Source: an uncultured Atopobium sp. (GTDB lineage: Bacteria > Actinomycetota > Coriobacteriia > Coriobacteriales > Atopobiaceae). From it: a stretch of 8,402 nucleotides of DNA. Numbering within the stretch: position 1 is the stretch's first letter; every line of letters starts with the position of its first letter. The notes beneath the pieces are model-generated. The model ran no database searches. It was given only the letters and a program-made list of their open reading frames with translations, and had not been told where the DNA came from. Position numbers and translations under genes: made by a program. Shown one piece after another: positions 1 to 6,142 of the stretch. The stretch is from positions 1-8,402 of the forward strand of contig CALIZS010000026.1 in assembly GCA_938028565.1 (NCBI GenBank). Reading direction: 5' to 3'.

Positions 1-92
1 AGCTTGATCAGATGGATGTCAGCATGGGACCATCCTCGCTGCCACAGGGTAGCGCAGGCGGTTCGTCCGACCTGATGTCCTCCGCAGAGTAA
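1..92 (+). CDS. C-terminal end of an unidentified upstream protein (partial)
   Basis: An open frame enters from the left edge (first full codon at 3) and ends at TAA 90-92. It encodes about 29 residues, reading LDQMDVSMGPSSLPQ then a Gly/Ser-rich tail ending in SSAE. This is a flexible, acidic, Ser/Gly-rich tail with no recognisable domain. It is chosen over the other frames because a strong terminator starts 9 bp after its stop; frame 1 is also open but only to 75. In related genomes the gene before disA is often radA or clpC, so either is possible, but the tail itself identifies neither. Confidence 0.6.
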   Translation, partial: LDQMDVSMGPSSLPQGSAGGSSDLMSSAE

Positions 93-100
93 GACACTCC

Positions 101-128
101 GACCCGAGGTTCTGCCTCGGGTCTTTTT
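101..128 (+). terminator. Rho-independent terminator of the upstream gene
   Basis: A perfect 9-bp stem (gacccgagg 101-109 with cctcgggtc 115-123) closes a 5-nt loop (ttctg) and is followed directly by TTTTT (124-128). It lies 9 bp after the upstream stop codon, so it probably ends that transcript and makes disA the first gene of a new unit. Confidence 0.93.
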
Positions 129-167
129 GTATCGCAGCTAAAATGCACAGTTCTCTTGGCAGAAGCT

Positions 168-235
168 CTTGGCGAGAAACCCTTGGCGAGAAACCCGTCG
201 AGAAACCCGTCGAGAAACCCGTCGAGAAACCCGTC
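168..235. repeat. Short tandem repeat array upstream of disA
   Basis: Two 14-bp units (cttggcgagaaacc, 168-181 and 182-195) are followed by three identical 12-bp units (cgtcgagaaacc, 196-207, 208-219, 220-231) and a partial CGTC. The units share the core cgagaaacc. The array lies between the upstream terminator and the candidate disA promoter, ending about 40 bp before the -10 box. A minus-strand reading would encode a TGFS repeat peptide, but nothing else supports a gene there. The array could be slipped-strand expansion without function, or repeated binding sites for a regulator. Confidence 0.9.
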
Positions 236-274
236 TTCTCCAAACCGTCACTACACGCGCCGGCAACAAAACCG

Positions 275-282
275 TATACTTA
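275..282 (+). promoter_or_regulatory. Candidate -10 box for disA operon
   Basis: TATACTTA (275-282) matches a sigma-A -10 element and sits about 80 bp before the disA start, in an AT-rich stretch after the GC-richer repeat array. No good -35 hexamer is found 16-18 bp upstream. The context ACAAAACCG before the box resembles ACAAACCGTT before the same TATACTTA upstream of cysS. This is a proposal from sequence only. Confidence 0.35.
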
Positions 283-363
283 AAATATTGAAACAAATTG
301 AAGCCGTAAACGTACCAGATTGAAAAACACAGCCTGTAAGCTGCAAGTTATTGAGGGAGAGCC

Positions 364-1443
364 ATGGAGCCAACGCAACTTGATCCAAGCGCAACAGAAA
401 ATGAGGACCGCATTGCTACAGCTCTAAAGATGACTGCCCCTGGTACAGCGCTCCGCGTAGCGCTGGACATGATTATCGCCGGCCGCTTGGGCGCTCTCAT
501 TTGTGTGGGAGATATAGAAAACGTTCTTGCTGCAGGTGGAGATGGTTTCAAACTTGATGTTTCCTTCACGGCAAACCGATTGTTTGAGCTTTGTAAGATG
601 GATGGCGCCGTGGTGGTTGACAAAGACCTCACCAGAATTCTGCGCGCCAATTTTCACCTTAATCCTGATGCAACGCTTCCAACTGCAGAGACAGGCACTC
701 GTCACCGTACTGCCGCTCGCATGAGCTTGCTCACCAGGGCAATTGTGATCGCTGTATCTTCTCGCCGTTCGTTGATTACCGTCTACGTTGATGGTCACGT
801 TATCCCACTAAAGTCGGTACCAGCCATTATGTCTACCGTCAACCAGCTTTCGGTTGCCATGCAAAATACGCGCCAGCAACTTGATCGCGCCCTTCTTCGC
901 CTGACTGCCCTTGAGCTTGATAACTACGTCACCCTGGGCGATGTAGCAGGCATTTTCTACCTGTTTGAGGTTCTTTTCAGCGCCGCCGACCAGCTTGATT
1001 CTTGTCTTTTGGAGCTAGGTAGCGAGGGCAAAACCACTGCCATGCAGCGCGAGGAATATTTGGGCGGCATCGACGAGGCCTATAATCTGATGATTCGCGA
1101 TTACGCTGTAGATTCTTCCGCTGAAGAGGCGCGTGCCATTCGCCGCCGCTTCCACGAGACAGCCAATACCGAGCTACGCTCCGCAGAAAGTGTTGGCCAG
1201 ATTCTTGGCTACTCCGATGGCCGCGGAGAAGATGCGTCCATGGAGCCTCTGGGTCTGCGCACGCTTTCCCGCGTTCACGTGGTCAACGATGAGATTGCGG
1301 CCAGAATTGTTGACGCCTACGACAACCTGCAGCAGCTGCTTCACGTTGCAGAAAACGATACGTCCAGCCTCAAATCTCTGGGTGTCGAGAACCCCGGTGC
1401 ACTTGCCAATAGTCTCCGCAGAATGTGGGGTAAGTCAGAATAA
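364..1443 (+). CDS. disA: DNA integrity scanning protein DisA, diadenylate cyclase
   Basis: Condenses two ATP into c-di-AMP in the cytoplasm; family members are octamers that scan DNA and lower cyclase activity at branched structures. The protein has 359 residues, the usual full length (about 355-360). The N-terminal DAC domain spans about 10-150 and carries the two catalytic signatures: DGA at 80-82 (CKMDGAVVVDKD) and GTRHRTA at 111-117. A helical linker follows (about 165-300), then a C-terminal helix-hairpin-helix DNA-binding region (about 315-355, including LGVENPGALANSLRR). All key residues are present, so an active enzyme is expected. The start at 364 has a good Shine-Dalgarno (GAGGGAGA, 353-360). 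The stop TAA overlaps the ATG of ispD (TAATG), implying co-translation. In Bacillus and Mycobacterium disA lies near radA and ispD/ispF, which agrees with this setting. Confidence 0.97.
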   Translation: MEPTQLDPSATENEDRIATALKMTAPGTALRVALDMIIAGRLGALICVGDIENVLAAGGDGFKLDVSFTANRLFELCKMDGAVVVDKDLTRILRANFHLNPDATLPTAETGTRHRTAARMSLLTRAIVIAVSSRRSLITVYVDGHVIPLKSVPAIMSTVNQLSVAMQNTRQQLDRALLRLTALELDNYVTLGDVAGIFYLFEVLFSAADQLDSCLLELGSEGKTTAMQREEYLGGIDEAYNLMIRDYAVDSSAEEARAIRRRFHETANTELRSAESVGQILGYSDGRGEDASMEPLGLRTLSRVHVVNDEIAARIVDAYDNLQQLLHVAENDTSSLKSLGVENPGALANSLRRMWGKSE

Positions 1444-2246
1444 TGGCTGCAAGCAGCACTTGTGCAAAGGTCGTGTCAAAGCCACGTCCTTCTCGCCTTG
1501 TAACACATGGAGCAAAAGCCGATACCGTTGCCGTTATTGTGGCTGGCGGCATTGGCGAGCGCTTTGGATATCCTGACGGTAAGCAGTTTATTTCTGTTTG
1601 CGGTCTTCCGTTGATGAGTTGGTCAATCCTTGCGTTTGATCACGCACCAAGCGTGGCTCACATTGTGATTGCTTGCTCTGACGAGAAACGCACTGCAGTT
1701 CAAGAGGGTGTTGTGGGCAAGCTTGTACTCCACAAGCCTGTTCATTTTGCAACGTCTGGTGCTACTAGGCAGGAGTCGGTTTACAACGCGCTCCAGGTAG
1801 TGCCTGCTGGATATGATTTTGTTTCTGTTCATGATGCGGTACGCCCACTCATTGAGGTAGAGACCATTGAGCAGGTCATTGGTACAGTTCGCAAGTCGCC
1901 TAAGATTGCGGGAGCAATTTTGGCTCACCGCGCAACTGATACTTTGAAGCGCGTAGACGGCGCAACCATTGTAGATACACCTGACCGCTCAACGTTCTGG
2001 GCTGCTCAGACTCCTCAGGTGTTCAAGACACGCACACTTCTTGAAGCTCACGAGGTGGCTCGCCAGGAGGGGCATCAGGGAACCGATGACTCATCGTTAG
2101 TTGAGCGACTTGGTCTTACGGTGCTGTGCGTTGAGTCACAACGAGAAAACGTGAAGGTCACGTACCCGTCTGACCTTGCAATTGTTGAGGCTACGCTCAG
2201 CCGTCGCCTGGTAGAAGGCGCAACCGGAAATGGGGCTGTAGAGTGA
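1443..2246 (+). CDS. ispD: 2-C-methyl-D-erythritol 4-phosphate cytidylyltransferase IspD
   Basis: Third step of the MEP pathway: MEP + CTP gives CDP-ME + pyrophosphate, in the cytosol. It has 267 residues. Core signatures in order: nucleotide-binding VIVAGGIGERFG with GKQF (31-49), HDAVRP (130-135), TDTLK (165-169), RSTFWAAQTPQVF (182-194), GTDDSS (213-218) and the C-terminal ENVKVTYPSDL (235-245). The family usually runs about 225-240 residues with the AGG loop close to the N-terminus. Here a basic, Ser/Ala-rich stretch of about 27 residues precedes it. The ATG at 1443 overlaps the disA stop and no later start has a convincing ribosome site, so the extension is kept, though a GTG at 1473 cannot be excluded. 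The stop overlaps the ispF start. Confidence 0.95.
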   Translation: MAASSTCAKVVSKPRPSRLVTHGAKADTVAVIVAGGIGERFGYPDGKQFISVCGLPLMSWSILAFDHAPSVAHIVIACSDEKRTAVQEGVVGKLVLHKPVHFATSGATRQESVYNALQVVPAGYDFVSVHDAVRPLIEVETIEQVIGTVRKSPKIAGAILAHRATDTLKRVDGATIVDTPDRSTFWAAQTPQVFKTRTLLEAHEVARQEGHQGTDDSSLVERLGLTVLCVESQRENVKVTYPSDLAIVEATLSRRLVEGATGNGAVE

Positions 2247-2734
2247 GTATGCCAGAGCTTAAAATTGGCCACGGATATGATGTTCATCGCCTGGTAGAGG
2301 GTAGAGATCTTATCTTAGGTGGTATCAAAATTGAGCACGCCAAAGGTCTTCTCGGCCACTCCGATGCTGATGTTTTGGCTCATGCGCTCATGGACGCGCT
2401 GTTAGGAGCTATGCGCGCCGGCGACATCGGCCAGCTTTTTCCTGATACAGACCCTGCTTATGAGGGTGCTGATTCTATGGTGCTCCTGTCCCATGTTATG
2501 CAGCTTGTTCGTAATGAGGGCTTTGAGCTACTGGACTGTGATTGCACCGTTGCAGCTCAGGCACCTAAGTTGCTCCCTCATCGCGATGCTATGAGAAACC
2601 GCATGGCGGAGGTCATGGGTGTTTTGCCAGATAAAGTTGGCGTAAAAGCAACCACCACCGAAGGCCTTGGCTTTGTGGGCACTCAAGAAGGCATTGCTGC
2701 CTGGGCAGTTGTGTTGCTGGGACGTAGCGCGTAA
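2243..2734 (+). CDS. ispF: 2-C-methyl-D-erythritol 2,4-cyclodiphosphate synthase IspF
   Basis: Fifth step of the MEP pathway: cyclises CDP-ME 2-phosphate to ME-2,4-cyclodiphosphate with loss of CMP; known family members are trimers with a divalent metal at each site. It has 163 residues, normal for the family. Metal ligands are visible in GHGYDVHR (D13, H15) and in GHSDADVLAHALMDALLGA (H47). GDIGQLFPDTDP (60-71) and the C-terminal ATTTEGLGFVG (136-146, with conserved Thr and Glu) are intact. The GTG at 2243 overlaps the ispD stop (GTGA); an ATG two codons later (2249) is an equally reasonable start. GGGG at 2232-2235 may serve as ribosome site. The last codons and stop lie inside a 19-bp sequence that is repeated downstream. 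Confidence 0.96.
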   Translation: MSMPELKIGHGYDVHRLVEGRDLILGGIKIEHAKGLLGHSDADVLAHALMDALLGAMRAGDIGQLFPDTDPAYEGADSMVLLSHVMQLVRNEGFELLDCDCTVAAQAPKLLPHRDAMRNRMAEVMGVLPDKVGVKATTTEGLGFVGTQEGIAAWAVVLLGRSA

Positions 2735-2772
2735 GCTGGGACGCAGCGCGTAAGCTGGGACGTAGCGCGCAA
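2716..2772. repeat. Triplicated 19-bp sequence containing the ispF stop codon
   Basis: The last 19 bp of ispF including its stop (gctgggacgtagcgcgtaa, 2716-2734) recur as a second copy with one change (2735-2753, t to c) and a third with one change (2754-2772, TAA to CAA). As 19 is not a multiple of 3, only the first copy is in the ispF frame. The copies end 4 bp before the stop codon of the converging ABC transporter gene. The GC-rich units could pair with each other, but no T-run typical of a terminator follows on either strand. Confidence 0.95.
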
Positions 2773-2776
2773 TAAA

Positions 2777-4417
2777 TTACAGCTCTACGATATAGTCGGC
2801 TGCCTCCACCACTTTAGGGTCATGAGATATGAGAAGTATTATGTGGTTCTGCTTGACCTTCTTGAGAAGATTAAGAAGGACATCAACACTGTTCTGATCT
2901 AATGCAGAAGTTGGTTCGTCAAGCAACATAACACTTGGATTCATAAGCATCATGCGGATAATTGCAATTTTTTGCTTTTCTCCACCAGAGATAGCAGAGC
3001 TTCTTTCACCCAGGCGAACGTCAAGATTTTGATCGTCACCAAGCAGCAATTTTTCCAGATTGAACAGCTTGATATAGCCGATTATCTCTTCATCTGTTGG
3101 TTGGTTTTTGCAGAGTAGGGTCAGATTATTTCTCACCGTATCGTCAACAATACTTGGCTCTTGTTCGGTAAATCCAAGAGTATTTTTTCGGAGTTCATAC
3201 TGATTAATTTGAGTGAGCAAATCCTCATTAATAGCAATATTGCCTGATAGGTGAGAAGACCACTCTCCGTTAATGAGCTTCAGAAATGTTGATTTACCTG
3301 TGCCGTTTCCACCGGTAATGGCGTATATATTTCCTTTTGCAAAACTGCAAGACAAGTTGTTCATCAGCACTTTATTTGTATGTGGATAAGAGAAAGATAC
3401 ATTTGTGCAGGTAATTTGATTGACGTTCTCTGATGGGATGATGCTCCCAACAGGTTCTTGAGGTAAATCAAGAATCTGCTCAATTCGATTAAGGCTTACC
3501 GTAATGCTCTGATAAGCCATGCCAAATTCCATAAGAAGCGTAATAGAGCCTAAAAGCGATACAAAATAGCTTGAAATGGTTGCAATATAGCCAGGCTGCA
3601 GTGCTCCAAGGAAAATTTGATATGCACAGGTAATAAAGACAATAGCTTGGAATACGGCAATTACAGCATTGTTTAATTCCTGTACGCCAAATTCCAGTTT
3701 GTACTGCTCATGAATAGCACTACGAAGTTTTTGATTAACGGCATAATGCTGATTAAAGAAACGCTCAAAGAGAGAATGGCGTCTGATAAAATCTACGTCT
3801 GTGAATTGGGAGAGCTCAATAGATCCATACTGTGATCTCAGTTCTTTAGATTCTTTGTATCTTTTATAGGCTGATGCTTGGATTTGCTTATAGATGATAA
3901 AACTCACCAGTAACAGAACAACCGTTACCAGGGCGGTTAATGGGTTCAAATATAAAATAATTGCAAGTGTGCCTAAGACAGAGGCCATTGTTGTTACAAA
4001 GCTCACGCATTGTGTAAGTATAAAAATCGAAACGTCATTAGCATCATTATTTACTGTCTGACGATAATGACCAGAATCATATGACGAGAAAAACGATGAA
4101 TCTGCATGTTGAATCTTGTCAATCAGCTGTCGCTCAATAGTAAACGAAGAATCAATTTGTAACTGACAATAGCGTGTTTTAGCAAGATAGGAACAGCCGG
4201 CAATAAGGATTCCTAGTGCGGCAACTACGGCGCAATAGAAAAGTATCTCGCTCCAAGTTGTTCCTGAAATAAAAAGATTAATTACAAATCCAACAAGAAG
4301 AGGTTGGATCACCATAAGCGCTGTGACAAAGAATGACAGAAAGAGAAAAATCGCAAGACTGCCTTTATCCAGAATGGTAGATATACAGTAGCGGGTAATG
4401 TTAAAAAACTTACTCAT
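2777..4417 (-). CDS. ABC exporter half-transporter (permease + ATPase fusion)
   Basis: A 546-residue membrane protein with an N-terminal six-helix exporter domain and a C-terminal ATPase, probably working as a dimer to export an unknown substrate (peptide, lipid or drug). Hydrophobic segments lie at about 21-43, 57-75, 131-156, 158-177, 251-273 and 277-295. The ATPase shows an A-loop tyrosine (SYPHTNKVL), Walker A GGNGTGKST (369-377), a Q-loop (Q419), signature ISGGEKQK (476-483, a variant of LSGGQ), Walker B VMLLDEP (496-502), D-loop SALD and the H-loop histidine 532, so it looks functional. The start is the ATG at 4417 with SD AGAAGG (4426-4431), rather than the GTG at 4426, which lies in the SD. 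It is visibly AT-richer than its neighbours, on the opposite strand, and lies between ispF and cysS, which suggests horizontal acquisition. No partner, peptide or regulator gene is adjacent. Confidence 0.9.
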   Translation of the reverse strand: MSKFFNITRYCISTILDKGSLAIFLFLSFFVTALMVIQPLLVGFVINLFISGTTWSEILFYCAVVAALGILIAGCSYLAKTRYCQLQIDSSFTIERQLIDKIQHADSSFFSSYDSGHYRQTVNNDANDVSIFILTQCVSFVTTMASVLGTLAIILYLNPLTALVTVVLLLVSFIIYKQIQASAYKRYKESKELRSQYGSIELSQFTDVDFIRRHSLFERFFNQHYAVNQKLRSAIHEQYKLEFGVQELNNAVIAVFQAIVFITCAYQIFLGALQPGYIATISSYFVSLLGSITLLMEFGMAYQSITVSLNRIEQILDLPQEPVGSIIPSENVNQITCTNVSFSYPHTNKVLMNNLSCSFAKGNIYAITGGNGTGKSTFLKLINGEWSSHLSGNIAINEDLLTQINQYELRKNTLGFTEQEPSIVDDTVRNNLTLLCKNQPTDEEIIGYIKLFNLEKLLLGDDQNLDVRLGERSSAISGGEKQKIAIIRMMLMNPSVMLLDEPTSALDQNSVDVLLNLLKKVKQNHIILLISHDPKVVEAADYIVEL

Positions 4418-4658
4418 TCGAATCACCTTCTGAAGTTGTTAAGAGCAAGATTTTTTGTCTTCTAGTTCTTTGCAGTTTTGATTCAAATATAAATTCTTTA
4501 AATTTTGTCCGATAAGTTTAATACAACAAAAATAACAATCCAGCACTAATCCGTGAGCGGTAACAAAATTGAATTTTGATTGGTACGGTATGGAACTTAA
4601 AGGTTTTCCACAAACCGTTTATACTTACACCAATACACAATGGTTGCGAGGAGTATGC
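4418..4658. other. Divergent intergenic region between ABC exporter and cysS
   Basis: About 240 AT-rich bases hold the control regions of two diverging genes. For the minus-strand exporter: SD AGAAGG at 4426-4431 and a possible -10 TATATT (complement of 4486-4491), without a clear -35. For cysS: SD GAGGAG at 4648-4653 and a candidate promoter at 4597-4625. The cysS frame stays open upstream to a TTG at 4569, but that extension has no ribosome site and no family counterpart. No T-box features (specifier hairpin, AGGGTGG-type box, terminator) are seen. Confidence 0.6.
4597..4627 (+). promoter_or_regulatory. Candidate promoter for cysS operon
   Basis: TATACTTA (4620-4627) with a poor -35 (TTAAAG, 4597-4602) at 17-bp spacing. 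It would start transcription about 25 bp before the cysS ATG. The -10 and its upstream context (ACAAACCGTT) resemble the sequence before disA at 266-282. If real, this promoter drives cysS-rlmB-yacP separately from the disA unit, as the reversed exporter gene would require. Confidence 0.35.
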
Positions 4659-6140
4659 ATGCTTGTCTATAACACTCAGACGCATAAAAAAGAAGAGTTC
4701 AAGCCAATCGACGAGGGAAAAATCCGCATGTACGTGTGCGGTCCTACGGTTTACGATCAGATTCACATCGGAAACGCCCGTACCTTCCTCTCGTTTGACG
4801 TTATTCGCCGTTACCTGATGCACAAGGGTTATGAGGTCACCTTCGCTCAGAACCTGACTGACGTTGACGACAAGATTATTCAGCGCGCCATTGAGCAGGG
4901 AAGGACTGCTCAAGAGGTTTCTGAAGAGTTTTCTCAGGCGTTTATCGAGCAGATGCACCGCTTCAATATACTGGACCCAGATATTCGTCCTCGCGCAACG
5001 CACGAGATCGAAGCCATGCTTAAGATGATTCAATCTTTGATTGAACAGGGTTATGCTTACGCGGTGCCTTCGGGCGACGTGTACTTCTCGGTCCGTTCTG
5101 ACCACGGCTATGGTGTGCTTTCTGGTCGAGATCTTGATCAGCTTCGCGCAGGTGAACGCGTTGAGGTTAATGGCGAGAAACGCGATCCATTTGACTTTGC
5201 GCTCTGGAAGGCGGCAAAGCCTGGTGAGCCTAGCTGGCCAAGCCCTTGGGGAGAAGGTCGTCCAGGTTGGCACAGTGAGTGCTGCGCCATGATTCATCGC
5301 TATCTGGGCACTCCAATTGACATTCACGGCGGTGGCTCTGACCTGGTATTCCCTCATCATGAGAACGAGACCGCGCAGGCATCTTGCGCCTGGCACGCTC
5401 CTCTCGCCAATTATTGGATGCACACCGGAATGCTTCGCGTTGATGGCGAGAAGATGTCCAAGTCTTTGGGCAACTTCTACACACTCAAGGAAGTTTTGGA
5501 TAAGTACCCTGCAGATGCAGTAAGACTTTTGATGCTTCAGACGCACTATCGTGCACCACTTGATTTCTCGTTTGAGCGCCTTGAGGGTACCGTTGGTACG
5601 CTTGAGCGCATGAAGACCTGCGTCGCAAATCTCCGTTGGGCTTTCAAGCAGTCTTCTGCTCAGCACGAACTTTCCGACGCTGATAGCACGCTTGCTGAGG
5701 CAATCAATACAGCTCAGAGCGAGTTTGACGCTCAGATGGATGATGATTTCAACACCGCAGGAGCACTCGCTGCTATCTTTGCTCTGGTAACTGCTGCAAA
5801 TACCTATCTTGCAGAGGTTGGCCAGAACGTTGGTGCAAGTCCTGTTCTCCGTGCATCAGATATGTTGTGCGAGCTCACAGGAGCTTTGGGCATCGATTTG
5901 ACTCAGTCAGCATCTACCTCTGATTTACCAGAGGAGCTTGTGACGCTTGCCGCTCAGGTAGCAGACTATGAGGGCTCTTCAGCTGACGAGGCTGCAGAGG
6001 CTTTGCTTGCTGCTCGTCAGGAGGCTCGTTCCCAGAAGAACTGGGCAGTTGCCGATCAAATTAGAGATGGTATTGCTGAGCTTGGACTTTTGGTTGAAGA
6101 TACCGCCGCTGGCGCTCGACTTAAGCGTAAGGCAGACTAA
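4659..6140 (+). CDS. cysS: Cysteinyl-tRNA synthetase
   Basis: Charges tRNA-Cys with cysteine using ATP; a cytosolic class I synthetase. It has 493 residues, slightly longer than the usual 460-480. The catalytic domain shows CGPTVYDQIHIGN (27-39, HIGH-type motif HIGN 36-39) and KMSKS (265-269). Zinc ligands expected from the E. coli enzyme are visible: C27, C208 (GWHSECC), H233 and E237 (FPHHENE). The helical anticodon-binding region follows from about 310, and a C-terminal segment (QEARSQKNWAVADQIRD) has the family's usual 'A..IRD.L' character. The ATG at 4659 is preferred because GAGGAG lies 5 bp upstream and residue 1 onwards (MLVYNTQTHKKEEF) aligns with the family start; a longer form from TTG 4569 is unlikely. 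rlmB follows after 2 bp. Confidence 0.97.
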   Translation: MLVYNTQTHKKEEFKPIDEGKIRMYVCGPTVYDQIHIGNARTFLSFDVIRRYLMHKGYEVTFAQNLTDVDDKIIQRAIEQGRTAQEVSEEFSQAFIEQMHRFNILDPDIRPRATHEIEAMLKMIQSLIEQGYAYAVPSGDVYFSVRSDHGYGVLSGRDLDQLRAGERVEVNGEKRDPFDFALWKAAKPGEPSWPSPWGEGRPGWHSECCAMIHRYLGTPIDIHGGGSDLVFPHHENETAQASCAWHAPLANYWMHTGMLRVDGEKMSKSLGNFYTLKEVLDKYPADAVRLLMLQTHYRAPLDFSFERLEGTVGTLERMKTCVANLRWAFKQSSAQHELSDADSTLAEAINTAQSEFDAQMDDDFNTAGALAAIFALVTAANTYLAEVGQNVGASPVLRASDMLCELTGALGIDLTQSASTSDLPEELVTLAAQVADYEGSSADEAAEALLAARQEARSQKNWAVADQIRDGIAELGLLVEDTAAGARLKRKAD

Positions 6141-6142
6141 CT

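Noticed and set aside
19..243. Minus-strand peptide with TGFS repeats
   Set aside because: Its repeats come simply from the 12-bp DNA array; it crosses the terminator and the upstream gene end in antisense and has no supporting signals.
2735..2776. Bidirectional terminator between ispF and the exporter gene
   Set aside because: The repeated GC-rich units can pair weakly, but the stems are interrupted and no T-run follows on either strand.
4427..4658. T-box riboswitch ahead of cysS
   Set aside because: No specifier hairpin, no T-box-type conserved sequence and no terminator/antiterminator pair are visible in the leader.
4518..5666. Long minus-strand open frame opposite cysS
   Set aside because: Lies entirely antisense to the motif-complete cysS and its leader; its composition is that of a shadow frame.
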